From Helicobacter pylori (GTDB lineage: Bacteria; Campylobacterota; Campylobacteria; Campylobacterales; Helicobacteraceae), in the NCBI RefSeq assembly GCF_016748675.1, contig NZ_CP051534.1:1364001-1428000 (forward strand): a stretch of DNA of 64,000 nt. Direction: 5' to 3'. Position numbers and translations under genes: made by a program. Under the pieces are notes generated by a model. It saw only the letters and a list, made by a program, of their open reading frames with translations, did no database searches and was not told where the DNA came from. Of the stretch, positions 49,917-62,529 are shown one piece after another; positions within the stretch are counted from its first letter, which is position 1; each line of letters opens with the position of its first letter.

Positions 49917-51020
49917 ATGGATACGCAAACTCCGCAAAATCAAGTTATCCCTATTTTTATGAGTTTTGATAAGAATTACGCACTAGGGGCAGGCGTGAGC
50001 CTTTATTCGTTACTCTCCCATGCGAGCAGGCACACGAGCATGATAGATTTTAGCCCCTTAAATCAAAGCAACCAACTTTTAGGCGCTAACATCGTGTATA
50101 AAATCCATTGTTTGGTTAAAGGGGTAACTTTAGAGCAGCAAAACAAGCTTTTAAAAACCATTGAGCCTTTTAAAAAATTCGCTTCATTAGAGTTTATAGA
50201 CATCGATTCGCTCGATCATTCCATAGAAAGCTATCTTAATGAGTCTTGCTCCAAGCGTTATGGCGGGCTTCTTGTTTTGTGCCGGCTCTTGCTCGCTTCG
50301 CTCTTCCCTAATTATTCTAAAATCATTTCCATAGATGTGGATACGGTGTTTTTGGGTGATGTTGCAAGCGCTTATTTTGCGCTGGATAACGATCCCACTA
50401 AGTTGCTTGGCATGGTGAGAGACACTTTTTCCCACCTTCCTTTTGAAGCCTTTTGTGATTTTATTGAGCGGACATGCAAGAAGTTTAAAATGGATTTTTC
50501 ACGCTTTAGCCCAAACGAATTAAAACGCATCCATCAGGGCTTTAACATGGGCTTTTTGGTAGCGAATTTAGATTTGTGGCGCGAAAATGGGTTTGAAAAA
50601 ATCGCTTTAGAGTTTTTGAAAACTAGGGGGAAAGACCTTTTCTACCCTGAGCAGTGTTTAATCAATATGGTGTTTTGGAAGCGCGTTTTAGAATTGCCTA
50701 TTCATTATAATTGCTATTCTGATTCTTTCAAAGAGCACTACCCTAAAAATATCATCATGCTCCATTTCATCAAATACAAGCCGTGGCGTTCTGTCAGTTC
50801 TTTAAACGGGCGTTTGATTTGCTATGAAGCTGAAGCGAGTTTTTGGCTTGCAAACCTTTTTTGCACCCCTTTTAAAAACGATTTTTTGAAAGAACGCCTT
50901 GAAATGGCCAAAGACCAACAAATGCAATCTTTTAAAACCCACATCAGATCGCAAACTATTAAAAATTATTTTTATTTTAGGGTAAAAAATATTTTGAAAA
51001 AAATTTTCAAACTCTCTTAA
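49917..51020 (+). CDS. Family 8 glycosyltransferase (LPS biosynthesis)
   Basis: 367 aa. GT8 (WaaJ/GspA-like) features: N-terminal IPIFMSFDKNYALGAGVSLYSLL, metal-binding DxD at 140-142 (SIDVDTVFLGD), NMGFLVANLDLWRE, and the C-terminal HFIKYKPW. It transfers a hexose in lipopolysaccharide; the acceptor is not readable from sequence. The gene begins 4 nt after miaA and is 9 nt before the EptA-like gene, which also modifies LPS. Confidence 0.85.
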   Translation: MDTQTPQNQVIPIFMSFDKNYALGAGVSLYSLLSHASRHTSMIDFSPLNQSNQLLGANIVYKIHCLVKGVTLEQQNKLLKTIEPFKKFASLEFIDIDSLDHSIESYLNESCSKRYGGLLVLCRLLLASLFPNYSKIISIDVDTVFLGDVASAYFALDNDPTKLLGMVRDTFSHLPFEAFCDFIERTCKKFKMDFSRFSPNELKRIHQGFNMGFLVANLDLWRENGFEKIALEFLKTRGKDLFYPEQCLINMVFWKRVLELPIHYNCYSDSFKEHYPKNIIMLHFIKYKPWRSVSSLNGRLICYEAEASFWLANLFCTPFKNDFLKERLEMAKDQQMQSFKTHIRSQTIKNYFYFRVKNILKKIFKLS

Positions 51021-51029
51021 AGGACCTTC

Positions 51030-52699
51030 ATGGAAAAACGATTGAAGTTTCTAAAATTCTTTGCAAAGAGCGTCATTTTAGATGAAAAATTTTTAATTTT
51101 CCTTCTTTGCAACGCTCTTTCTAACGCTTACAAAAATAGCGATCTATTTTCTTTCTCCAAAGGCTTTTTAGGCGCTTTTTTAATCGGGTTTGTGGTGTAT
51201 TATGCCGCGGCTCTGATCCCCAAAAGACCCTTGCAACGCTTGCTAGAATGGCTGTTCATAGGAAGCGGTATTATTTTTAGCGTTGCAGAAATTTTTACGC
51301 TGTTTATGTTTAAAATGCCTTTTTCCAAAGGCTTGATTGACGCGCTTTTAGCCACAAACGGCCCTGAAACGATGGCGTTTGTAAAAAGCTATAACAATTA
51401 TTTGCTTTACTACGCTTTGATTTTGATCGCCTTATTGGTAACTATTAAAATGATTCGCTTTAGAGCGCTTGTGCCTGGTGTGATAGCGGGCGTTTTAGGG
51501 CTTTCTATCCTCACCATAGGGAGCGTTCGCCATGTTAAACACCTCACGAGCAACGATGCCATTTTAAAAAGATCACTCTTTTCTCTTTCCTTAACTAGGG
51601 GGTTTTATTCTGCCTATTTGAGCTTGTTTGATCGCCAACAAGCCATAAAATTTTATAGCTTTTTAAATAACCTTTATTTACCAAGCGATTATCTTTCTAG
51701 CACGGGCGATGTTGAAAATGTCGTCTTAGTCATCGGCGAAAGCGCGAGCAGAAATTTCATGCAACTCTATGGCTATAACGCCTCTAATAACCTCTTATTG
51801 AGCGAACTCGCCAACGAGAGAGAGAGAGAGAGAGTAACAACCTGTTCGTGTTTTCTGACACGATAAGCAAAGAAGCCCACACCTCTGATGTCTTTGAAAG
51901 CCTGCTCAATTATAGCGATGCTGAAACGACTAAACCTTGGTATCATTACCACAACATGATAGATATTTTCAAGCGATCCCATTATGAAACTTTTTGGTTA
52001 GAAAAACAAATCGTCGATGAATGGGGGATCACACAAAATCTAGTCTCTAATCGTTCTAAAAACCGCTACTATATTTTGGGAAACTATGGTCAATACGATG
52101 AAGAGTTGGTGAAATTTTATTCTAAAAATATCCCATCCCAATTAAAAAGCAAGAATTTTATCGTGTTCCATTTGATTGGCTCTCATTCTTGGTATGCCGA
52201 TCGTTTCCCTAAAAGCTTCGCCAAATTCAAACCAAGCGATTTGTCTTTTTCTAATTTGCATGTGAGCAATGATAGAGACAAGCAAATCGTCGCTGATTAT
52301 GTCAATTCGCTTTATTATAACGACTTTGTTTTGAATGGGATTTTTAACCTCTTTAAAGATAAAGACGCTATTGTGTTTTATTTGAGCGATCATGCACAAG
52401 ATATTTTTGAAAGCGGCCCTACTTATGGGCATAGCTGTTCTAAAGCGGGATTAGAAATCCCTTTTATGATTTATGTGAGCGATATTTTTAAAGAAAAACA
52501 CCCCGAGAAAGTGAAGTTGATTAAAAACGCTTTAAACAAACCTTTCATGAGCGATGATTTAATCCATTCTCTTTTGCCTTTGGTGGGCATTCACACTAAA
52601 GATGAAATAGAGAGTAAAAACCTTTTTAACCCTAAATTTGACACTCAAAGAAAAAGGGCTGTTTGTTATGGTAGCATGGATTATGATAGGACTAAATAA
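51030..52699 (+). pseudogene. EptA-like phosphoethanolamine transferase, phase-off at (AG)9
   Basis: N-terminal part (51030 to 51866) has about five transmembrane helices and then VVLVIGESASRNFMQLYGYN, the start of the sulfatase-fold catalytic domain; the nucleophile position holds Ser rather than the usual Thr. The C-terminal part, in another frame from about 51836 to 52699, has FSDTISKEAHTSDVFESLLNY and metal ligands SDHAQD and GHSCSKAGLEIPF. The break is the (AG)9 run at 51817-51834; 8 or 11 repeats restore one protein of about 556 aa. HP1417-type; distinct from the known lipid A transferase EptA of H. pylori. Substrate not established. Confidence 0.88.
51817..51834. repeat. (AG)9 dinucleotide phase-variation tract
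   Basis: Nine AG units after AACG. The ON frame needs G(AG)nT divisible by 3, i.e. n = 2 mod 3; n = 9 leads to TAA at 51864. Confidence 0.93.
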
Positions 52700-52714
52700 T
52701 AATAATAATAATAA
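52697..52714 (+). repeat. (TAA)6 at the stop of the EptA-like gene
   Basis: Six TAA triplets in a row, all in the frame of the gene; the first is the stop codon. Confidence 0.9.
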
Positions 52715-52768
52715 GGCTCTGTTCTCATCAATAGGGATAAGCTTGATTTCAAAAAAAGCCTTTCAACC

Positions 52769-53548
52769 CTACCTTAAAATCTTCACTTCTTCTTCTAAAT
52801 GAATGCCGTATTCTTGTAACACTCTGGTTTTGGCGAGTTCTATCAAATCTAGGGCTTCTTCAAATCCTGCACCCCCCAAATTCACCAAAAAATTCGCATG
52901 CTCTTTGGCAAAGCCCACTCTTTTCAAGCGATAACCCCTTAAGCCCACGCCCTCTAAAAGCCTGCCCGCATAATCGTTAGGCGGGTTTTTGAAACAGCTC
53001 CCAAAATTAGGCAATTTGGGGTGGCTTTTTCGCATGCTTTGACACGCTTTTAAAACTTCTTGTCTAAAACCATGCGTTTTTTTAAACCTAGCCCTTAAAA
53101 CAACGCCGCCAAACCCACTGCTGCGATAGCCCAGCCCCAAAGCCTCTTTTTCTAGCCATTCGCCATTAATACAAGCGCTTTCTAAAATGTTTTTGATTTC
53201 AAATTCTTTCATGCCAGCATTCATTTTAACTAACGCCCCTAAAGTGCCAGGCAATTGCCCTAAAAACTCCAAACCCCCTAAATCATTCGCCCTAAAATAA
53301 TTAAAAATTTTAGACGAGTTGGCTGCTCCCCCTATTTCAACGCATTCGCCATGATCGCAAATATAATCGTAGTTTTTTCCTAATAAAGCGAGATTTTTCG
53401 CGCTAGGAGCGATCAAAAGGTTATTCGCTAAGCCTATGATCTGGTGTTCTTGAGAAATTTCATCATCGTTTTCTAAAACGCTCACTTTTAAAGGCGTGCC
53501 GATCTTCACGCTGCTGTAACGAGAAAAATCAATGGTGGTTTCTAGCAT
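52769..53548 (-). CDS. murB: UDP-N-acetylenolpyruvoylglucosamine reductase
   Basis: Second committed step of peptidoglycan synthesis; FAD enzyme reducing enolpyruvyl-UDP-GlcNAc. 259 aa, short epsilonproteobacterial type. FAD-binding NNLLIAPSAKNLALLGKNYD, the catalytic GSCFKNP (Ser as proton donor) and the LPGTLGALVKMNAGM segment are visible. Last gene of the ileS-virB11-like-fliI-fliQ-murB run, 3 nt from fliQ. Confidence 0.93.
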   Translation of the reverse strand: MLETTIDFSRYSSVKIGTPLKVSVLENDDEISQEHQIIGLANNLLIAPSAKNLALLGKNYDYICDHGECVEIGGAANSSKIFNYFRANDLGGLEFLGQLPGTLGALVKMNAGMKEFEIKNILESACINGEWLEKEALGLGYRSSGFGGVVLRARFKKTHGFRQEVLKACQSMRKSHPKLPNFGSCFKNPPNDYAGRLLEGVGLRGYRLKRVGFAKEHANFLVNLGGAGFEEALDLIELAKTRVLQEYGIHLEEEVKILR

Positions 53549-53551
53549 TTT

Positions 53552-53818
53552 CTAGCCTATGATTTTAGGAATGAGCTTGATTAAGGTTTTAGTGTAATCT
53601 AAAAGCATGTTCGTCATCCACGGCATGGTTAAAATCAGCACCCCAATCACGGCTAAAATCTTAGGCACAAAAGACAAAGTCATTTCATTGATTTGAGTGG
53701 TCGCTTGAAAAATACTGACTAACAGCCCCACCACTAAGCCCGCTAGTAATACCGGTAAAGAAATCATCAAAGTGATTTTATAAGTCTCAATGGCGAGTTT
53801 CATGAGTTGTGATTCCAT
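53552..53818 (-). CDS. fliQ: Flagellar export protein FliQ
   Basis: 88 aa with two transmembrane helices (about 15-40 and 52-75), family length. Part of the FliPQR export gate of the flagellar type III system. The gene is 10 nt downstream of fliI. Confidence 0.94.
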   Translation of the reverse strand: MESQLMKLAIETYKITLMISLPVLLAGLVVGLLVSIFQATTQINEMTLSFVPKILAVIGVLILTMPWMTNMLLDYTKTLIKLIPKIIG

Positions 53819-53828
53819 AACATTCCTT

Positions 53829-55133
53829 TTATCTTAAGATTTCTTCTAATTGCTGAAAGCTTTGTTCAAAAGGCTGCAAAGCGTTTTCATCTTGCACTAA
53901 AAACTGCTCCATTAAAGCCTTTTTCTTAATCGCTTCATCAAGCTCTTTATCGTTCCCCATTTGATAAGAGCCGATGCGAATGAGCATTTCATTTTCTTTC
54001 AATAACGCATACAAACGGCGGAATTTCCTCGCATAAAGGTTTTGAGACTCGCTGATGATGTCTTTAGCCACCCTTGATGCGGAGTTTAAAATATTAATAG
54101 GCGGGTAGATCCCATAGTCGGTTAATTCCCTGCTTAAGACAATATGCCCATCTAAAATACTCCTAGCTTGATCGGCTATAGGATCGCTCAAATCATCGCC
54201 CTCTACTAGCACGCTAAAAAAAGCCGTAATGCTCCCCTTATTTTCTTCCTTGCCCGCCCTCTCCATTAATTGAGGCAATAAAGAAAGCGCGGATGGGGGG
54301 TAGCCTTTGGAAGTGGGCGGTTCGCCTAAGGCCAAACCGATTTCTCTTTGAGCCATAGCGAAACGAGTCACTGAATCCATGATAAACAACACGTCTAGCC
54401 CTTGATTTTTAAAATATTCCGCCACGCTCATCGCACAAAAGGCCCCGTATTTGCGCATCAAAGGGCTATCATCGCTTGTAGCGACCACCAACACGCAAGA
54501 GCTTAAATCCCCTTTTAAGTTTTTCTCTATAAATTCAGGGATTTCTCTGCCCCTTTCCCCAATCAAAGCGATCACTTTAATGGGCGCTAAGCAACCCCTA
54601 GTGATCATGCCCATTAGCGTGGATTTACCCACCCCAGAGCCGGCAAAAATACCCAGTTTTTGCCCCTTACCGCAAGTCAAAAGCCCATCAATGCTCTTCA
54701 CCCCCACGCTAAAGACCTCATCAATCAAGCCTCTTTTTAAAGGGGCTATAGGCGTTGTGATCACAGGCGCTAACCGTTCATAATCTAGCGCCCCCTTATT
54801 GTCAATGACTTGCCCTAAAGGGTTAAGCACCCTCCCTAAAAGATTACGGCCCACAGGGAAATTCAACCCCTCTTTTAAGAACAGCACCTTATCGCCAGCC
54901 CTAGCCCCCTCTACAAAATTAAAAGGCGTGAAACCAAACTGCTCTTTTTCTGCCACCACCACCATTCCCACGCATTCGCTGCCATCGCTTTTTTCAATCT
55001 TCACCACATCGCCCACAGACGGGTTAAAACCATCCGCATAAACGATATTGGGCATGATTTTTTTCACGCTCCCGTAGCGAGGCGATAGATCAAAATGCTG
55101 ATTCAAGCGGTTTTTTAAGGATTTTAGGGGCAT
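53829..55133 (-). CDS. fliI: Flagellum-specific ATPase FliI
   Basis: 434 aa, F1-beta-like ATPase of flagellar export. Walker A AGSGVGKST at 164-172, GERGREIPEF, Walker B VLFIMDS and the C-terminal stalk. The ATG directly follows the stop of the upstream VirB11-like gene without a gap. Confidence 0.95.
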   Translation of the reverse strand: MPLKSLKNRLNQHFDLSPRYGSVKKIMPNIVYADGFNPSVGDVVKIEKSDGSECVGMVVVAEKEQFGFTPFNFVEGARAGDKVLFLKEGLNFPVGRNLLGRVLNPLGQVIDNKGALDYERLAPVITTPIAPLKRGLIDEVFSVGVKSIDGLLTCGKGQKLGIFAGSGVGKSTLMGMITRGCLAPIKVIALIGERGREIPEFIEKNLKGDLSSCVLVVATSDDSPLMRKYGAFCAMSVAEYFKNQGLDVLFIMDSVTRFAMAQREIGLALGEPPTSKGYPPSALSLLPQLMERAGKEENKGSITAFFSVLVEGDDLSDPIADQARSILDGHIVLSRELTDYGIYPPINILNSASRVAKDIISESQNLYARKFRRLYALLKENEMLIRIGSYQMGNDKELDEAIKKKALMEQFLVQDENALQPFEQSFQQLEEILR

Positions 55134-56048
55134 TTAAAGCTCTTTAGTCCATAAGACTTCAGCGATTTGGCGCTCATTATTGATCCTATTCACATGCACG
55201 ATCACATCAATCGCACTCTTAAAATACGCTCGCATCAAATCCTTATCCAAAGAATGCGTATAGCGCATGCTCAAATTCAGTGAAAGGGCTTCTAAAGTGT
55301 TTTGAGCGCTATTAGCGTGAATGGTTGAGAGCATGCCCTTATGCCCGGTGTTTCCTAAACGCAAAAAAAGCGCCGCATTCCTGGTGTCAATCTCGCCCAC
55401 AATGAGCCTGTCCGGGTTTAAGCGCATGGCCATATTGAGAGCGTCTTCATAATTAAAGCGCGTGTTCTCTTGCTTGCCCACTAAAAGCCCCACGCAATTA
55501 CTAAACGCCTTTAAATCCAATTCTTGGCTGTCTTCAACGCTCACCACCCTTTCATTTTTATTGACGCAGTCTAAAAGAGCGTTGAGTAAGCTTGTTTTAC
55601 CGCTTGAAGTCTCCCCACTAATGAGGATATTATGCCCTTTTAGCGCTAAATTTTTCAAACCCTTTGGATCGCTTGCTTTGAAAGCGAAATCGTCTAAACT
55701 TAAGGGCTTAAGCCTAGGTACACGGATATTGAGCGTGATTTGATTATTGGTAGTGATGCTAAAATGATTCGCGCTCACCCTATAGCGCGTGAAAGGGATA
55801 GAACAATTTAAAGTGGGGTGCTCTTCATCAAAAAACAACCCCCTAAAACTAGCCAATTGCTCGCAAAACCTCAACAAAAACGCCTTATCAAAAAGCGCAT
55901 GCCCTCTTTTTTCTCGTGTGTTATCGATCTTATAAAGCCAAAGCTCTTGCTCGGTGTTGATGATAAGCTCGGTGATCCCGCTTTCTAAAAATGGGGTGAA
56001 ATGGCCGATTAGGGCTTGTAAAACTCTATGGGTTTGTAAAGTTTCCAA
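55134..56048 (-). CDS. VirB11/TrbB-family secretion ATPase
   Basis: 304 aa. N-terminal domain, then RecA-like ATPase with Walker A SGETSSGKTS (144-153), Asp box SVEDSQELDL, Walker B LNPDRLIVGEI and His box GHKGMLSTIHAN. This is the HP1421-type protein, one of several VirB11 homologues in H. pylori besides the cag ATPase HP0525. It is embedded between ileS and fliI with no other type IV secretion genes nearby, so which machine it powers is unclear. Confidence 0.88.
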   Translation of the reverse strand: METLQTHRVLQALIGHFTPFLESGITELIINTEQELWLYKIDNTREKRGHALFDKAFLLRFCEQLASFRGLFFDEEHPTLNCSIPFTRYRVSANHFSITTNNQITLNIRVPRLKPLSLDDFAFKASDPKGLKNLALKGHNILISGETSSGKTSLLNALLDCVNKNERVVSVEDSQELDLKAFSNCVGLLVGKQENTRFNYEDALNMAMRLNPDRLIVGEIDTRNAALFLRLGNTGHKGMLSTIHANSAQNTLEALSLNLSMRYTHSLDKDLMRAYFKSAIDVIVHVNRINNERQIAEVLWTKEL

Positions 56049-56064
56049 AAGCCCTATCCTTTTA

Positions 56065-58845
<2,781 letters not shown>

Positions 58846-58851
58846 TTATCT

Positions 58852-59106
58852 TTATTCTTTTGTTTTAGGAGCGATATAAAGGTGTGTGTCTTTTCGTGGC
58901 ACATTTTTTAAAGTGGGGATTTGTAAAATCGTGTATTCTTCTATCCCTTTTAAATAGTGCAAGCTAATCACATCGCCAATTTTCACTTCTTTACTAGCCT
59001 TAGCGCAACTCCCATTGAGCCACACCGCTCCCACATTGCACATATCTGTCGCTAAAACGCGCCGCTTCACTAAACCCACTGATTGTAAAAATTTATCTAT
59101 TCGCAT
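58852..59106 (-). CDS. S4-domain RNA-binding protein (RqcP/Hsp15-like)
   Basis: 84 aa, almost entirely one S4 domain: MRIDKFLQSVGLVKRRVLATDMCNVGAV, then KASKEVKIGDVISL. Similar small S4 proteins (Hsp15, RqcP) act on stalled 50S subunits. HP1423-type. It lies 24 nt before ileS in the same direction. Confidence 0.85.
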   Translation of the reverse strand: MRIDKFLQSVGLVKRRVLATDMCNVGAVWLNGSCAKASKEVKIGDVISLHYLKGIEEYTILQIPTLKNVPRKDTHLYIAPKTKE

Positions 59107-59207
59107 GCGTTTATTTTACCCTATTCTTTAAGTTTTTATCCATAACTTATAAGGGTTTTAGTTTTAGCATGTTAGCATTCAGCCACCACTCTTTTTAAGG
59201 AATTTGT

Positions 59208-59828
59208 TTGAAGTTTCAAATCGTGATTTTGTTAGCCGCTCTTTTATTAGCCTCTTGCTTGCCCCCTAAAGGCCATCATTCTGGTTTGGTGAATATGTAT
59301 ATCGCTCACCAAGGCCAAAGCGTGCGCACTTATTGGCGCAAAGTGGATAGAGGAGTTGTCGCCAAACACAATGAAACGCTTAAGAAAAACCCTAAAGCAA
59401 AGCTCAAAGACCCTAGAGGGCCTTTGTTCATGCTTGGGAGTGAGCGCTTCATGCTTTTATGGAAAAACCGCTACGCTTTAGCCAAAGTCCAATCGTTCAA
59501 GCTAGAGCCTGGGTTTTATTACTTGGATTCTTTTAGCGTGGAAACTCAAAAAGGCATCTTGCAAAGCGCCCCCGGCTATTCATACACCAAAAATGGCTAT
59601 GATTTTAAAAACAACCGCCCCTTTTTCCTGGCCTTTGAAGTCAAACCTGACAGCCAAATCATTCTCCCTAGCGTGGAATTGAGTCTGATTAAAACCCCTA
59701 GAGGCTTTTTAGGGGTGTTCTTGTTTGACAATAACGAAAAGGGAGCTAATACCCAATGGATTGAAGGGAGCTTGAATCTAAAGCTTAAAAACGCTTCTTT
59801 TAAAGACGCATGGGGGTTGGAACCATAA
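59208..59828 (+). CDS. Putative lipoprotein of unknown function
   Basis: 206 aa starting at TTG (59208) with AAGGA upstream. The lipoprotein signal peptide ends LLASC (Cys17). The mature part is beta-rich (FKLEPGFYYLDSFSVE, FFLAFEVKPDSQIILPSVELSL) with no domain I can name. It stands alone between divergently oriented neighbours and has a small hairpin after it. Confidence 0.75.
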   Translation: MKFQIVILLAALLLASCLPPKGHHSGLVNMYIAHQGQSVRTYWRKVDRGVVAKHNETLKKNPKAKLKDPRGPLFMLGSERFMLLWKNRYALAKVQSFKLEPGFYYLDSFSVETQKGILQSAPGYSYTKNGYDFKNNRPFFLAFEVKPDSQIILPSVELSLIKTPRGFLGVFLFDNNEKGANTQWIEGSLNLKLKNASFKDAWGLEP

Positions 59829-59834
59829 AGCATG

Positions 59835-59852
59835 AAGCGATCGCTCGCTTTT
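59835..59852 (+). terminator. Small hairpin after the lipoprotein gene
   Basis: AAGCGA-TCGC-TCGCTT stem-loop followed by TTCG; 6-bp stem with weak U tract. Confidence 0.4.
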
Positions 59853-59958
59853 CGTAAGCTCTTTATGTATGATTAGATTGTAAAAAACGCTTTAAGCATT
59901 TTTTAGATTTTATTACCCCTATTCAATTGGAACAAAGCCATTAATTTTTTAAAAACTT

Positions 59959-60852
59959 TTAAAAACGATAAACATAATCCGCGCTCCAAGTAACATAGCT
60001 TTCAAAAATGCCCCTAGGGATTTTTGCTTGTAAAACCCTCACGCTTTCGCAACTCTTTAGCTTCTTTAAAGAACAACTAGGAGCGTCGCCATGGATGCTC
60101 GCGCTCAATTCTAGCGTGTGGCGCTTATCGCCCATCCTTAGCCCTAGTGAGCCATAGCCCTGAAATTGCGCCAATTGCGCTAATATATCACCAAAATCTT
60201 TAAGAACATTGGCTGTTACGCTCTCACCCCCTAACCCAGCCCCTATAAAATAACCGATGAAAAACTTCTCATTTTCATACACATTGTGTAAAAAATCCAT
60301 AAAAAAGCTGTAAGTTGACATTGTTATCATACCACCATTAAAAAAAGAAACAGGACTTATTGTATCTATGGGTATCACTCCCAATAAGTATTGTTGGTAT
60401 TTATCTTTTTCCATGTAATTGCCCGCTTTATAGGAATATTGGAACCCTCCCCTAACGCCAAAACCCATTTTTTTAATCTTAACAGGAGCGGCATACTGAT
60501 ACCCCACTTTAAAATTAAAGCCGTTTAAGATGGTGCTGGGATCTTTTCTTTCTAGGAGTCTTCCACCAAAATTGAAGTCATAGTGACGTAGCAAAACAAA
60601 ACTATCTTTATAAGCTAAATTCCATGAAAACATCCCGCTATAGCCAAGACCGGCAAAAAAGCGCTTTTATCCGCTCTTTGATGTTTAGCCTTAGCTTTTT
60701 CTTTCGCTAAAGCTTCTTGAACCTTCTTTCCAACGAGTTTATCAAGCCCGCTCTCATCTATAGCGTGGCTAAAATGAAACCCTAGCACAGAATACAGAGC
60801 CAAAAATAAAAATTTCTTATTGGGTTTTAAAAAAATGGGGGGTAACTTGCAT
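59959..60852 (-). pseudogene. Outer membrane beta-barrel protein gene, frameshifted
   Basis: Helicobacter outer membrane protein (HP_OMP-like). The N-terminal part has a signal-like segment (FLFLALYSVLGFHFSHA) and a Lys/Ala/Glu helix; the C-terminal part is barrel-like and ends in YVYRF with terminal Phe, the BAM signal. The frames break at a six-base T run (60660-60655, coding strand): seven T would join RADKSAF to FAGLGYSGMFSW. A second problem is the start: no ATG is in the signal-peptide frame; the ATG at 60852 is out of phase across C6 (60842-60837) and would connect with C5 or C8. So the gene reads OFF twice, by decay or by slippage. Confidence 0.75.
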
Positions 60853-61129
60853 ACCGGTTTCTTGATTGAAAAATTGTTTTAATATTTTGAATATTGTAAA
60901 ACATTGAAGCTTATTAAAAGTCTTAACAATATTATTAGATAAAAAATTACTTTTTATAGGCATTGATGAGTATTTTTAATATTAATGAGCGTTTATAAAA
61001 ATAAAAATCAAGCGTGTTGGTTGGATTGGATTTAATGGGTTTGATTAGAATGGGTTAGAATGGAATGATTGCATTTTAAAGTCAAAACCAGAGACAACCC
61101 TAGTCAAGTTGCCCCTAGCCACACCGATA
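60853..61129. other. AT-rich intergenic region before hpn
   Basis: No gene seen. A weak CAAC/GTTG hairpin (about 61097-61113) lies just downstream of hpn on its strand and may be its terminator. Confidence 0.5.
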
Positions 61130-61312
61130 TTACTCGTGATGCCCGTGGCAGCAACTTTCTTCTTGATGATGACTATCGCTAGTGCTGCAACAACCTTCTT
61201 CATGATGAGAGCTGTGGTGGTGATGGTGGTGTTCACCGCCATGATAGTGGTGGTGGTGTGTGTGGTGGTGATGGTGGTGGTGCCCGCCGTGTTGTTCTTC
61301 ATGGTGTGCCAT
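61130..61312 (-). CDS. hpn: Histidine-rich nickel-binding protein Hpn
   Basis: 60 aa with 28 His and four Cys in two CC pairs. This is the well-known H. pylori nickel-storage protein, which binds Ni2+ for urease and hydrogenase and protects from excess metal. AAGGAG is well placed before the ATG. The open frames on the opposite strand here are artefacts of the CAC/CAT-rich sequence. A separate promoter is likely (TAGAAT at 61364-61369). A CTAGC/GCTAG inverted repeat at 61342-61357 lies in the leader. Confidence 0.97.
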   Translation of the reverse strand: MAHHEEQHGGHHHHHHHTHHHHYHGGEHHHHHHSSHHEEGCCSTSDSHHQEESCCHGHHE

Positions 61313-61363
61313 GATGACTCCTTTGATTAAAAATTTAAATTCTAGCTCACTGGCTAGGATTTT

Positions 61364-61369
61364 ATTCTA
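61364..61369 (-). promoter_or_regulatory. Candidate -10 of hpn
   Basis: TAGAAT on the - strand, 52 bp before the hpn ATG, with the CTAGC/GCTAG inverted repeat between. NikR is known to regulate hpn; I cannot confirm its operator by eye. Confidence 0.4.
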
Positions 61370-61455
61370 CAATATAAAATCTAATTAATTGTTAATGAAA
61401 GAAAATTTAGCGCTAATTTTTAATCTATATTCCCTAAATTTTGAAAAAAGAGTTT

Positions 61456-62529
61456 TCAAATTTGCTGGGAGAGTTTTTTCTCCCTCAATTGCCCGCAAGC
61501 CGCTTCAATATCCAAGGCTTTAGACTCTCTAATGGTGCATAATAAGCCTTTGGCGTTTAAAAAATCCGCAAACATTCTAGCGCTCTCTAAGCTAGGGCGT
61601 TCAAACTTAGAGCCTTCATGCGGGTTGAATAAAATCAAATTCACTTTGGATTTAATGCCGTTTAAAAGTTTTAAAAGTTTTTTAGCGCAATCCAGGCTAT
61701 CGTTTAGATCTTTAATCAAAAGGTATTCAAACATCACTCTTTTTCGCTGCTCTAAAGGCCATTTCCTCACTTCATTCAAAACGCATTCAATGTTGTATTT
61801 TTTATTCAAGGGCATTAAAGACGAGCGCGTTTTGTTATCTACGGCGTGTAAGGATATGGCTAATTGCACGCCTAAATTTTTGCCCGCTAAAATAGGGATT
61901 TTATCGGCCACGCCACTCGTGGAAATGGTGATTCTTTTAGGTGAAATTTGCATGCCGGTATTAAAAATCTCAATCGCTTTACACACCTCATCTAAATTGT
62001 TCAAAGGCTCGCCCATTCCCATAAAAACAATGTTGAGCGCTTTTTCAATGGGGAGGTTATTGTCTTCTTTAATGAGTAGGGCTTGCTGGATAATCTCGCT
62101 CGCTTCTAAATTCCTTACAAAACCGCCTTTTTGAGTGAAACAAAACGTGCAACCCACTTGACAGCCGATTTGACAAGACACGCACACGGTGTATTTTTCC
62201 CTCTCTAAAATGGCGTTCGTCTTTTCATCAATCTTTTTGTCTTTCATTTTCAACAACACCGCTTCAAAAGTGTGGTTGTCCCTTAAAGATTTAAAAAGGT
62301 ATTTTTTAGAGCCATCAACGCTCTCCCTCACATGCGTGATTTCTATCGTGCGCAAAGTAAATTCTTGCTCCAAATAAGCGATAAAATCTTTTGAAAAATT
62401 ATTTTGCATGTCTTTAAAGCTTGTTTTATACTTCGCATAGAGCCACAAATAAAGCTGTTTAGCCCTAAAGCTTGGTTTTAAAAGCTGGCTCAATTCCTTT
62501 AGAGTGAAATCATAAATGCTAGCTTTCAT
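61456..62529 (-). CDS. rlmN: 23S rRNA A2503 / tRNA A37 C2-methyltransferase RlmN
   Basis: 357 aa radical SAM methylase. Cluster cysteines Cys123, Cys127 and Cys130 (CQVGCTFC); the methyl-carrying Cys is in the C-terminal AACGQL (about 345). MGMGEPLNN and STSG motifs bind AdoMet. Overlaps the stop of the upstream isomerase gene by 4 nt. Confidence 0.95.
   Translation of the reverse strand: MKASIYDFTLKELSQLLKPSFRAKQLYLWLYAKYKTSFKDMQNNFSKDFIAYLEQEFTLRTIEITHVRESVDGSKKYLFKSLRDNHTFEAVLLKMKDKKIDEKTNAILEREKYTVCVSCQIGCQVGCTFCFTQKGGFVRNLEASEIIQQALLIKEDNNLPIEKALNIVFMGMGEPLNNLDEVCKAIEIFNTGMQISPKRITISTSGVADKIPILAGKNLGVQLAISLHAVDNKTRSSLMPLNKKYNIECVLNEVRKWPLEQRKRVMFEYLLIKDLNDSLDCAKKLLKLLNGIKSKVNLILFNPHEGSKFERPSLESARMFADFLNAKGLLCTIRESKALDIEAACGQLREKKLSQQI

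Noticed and set aside
61045-61330. Thr-rich and Val/Met-rich open frames overlapping hpn
   Set aside because: They are other-frame readings of the CAC/CAT-rich hpn sequence.
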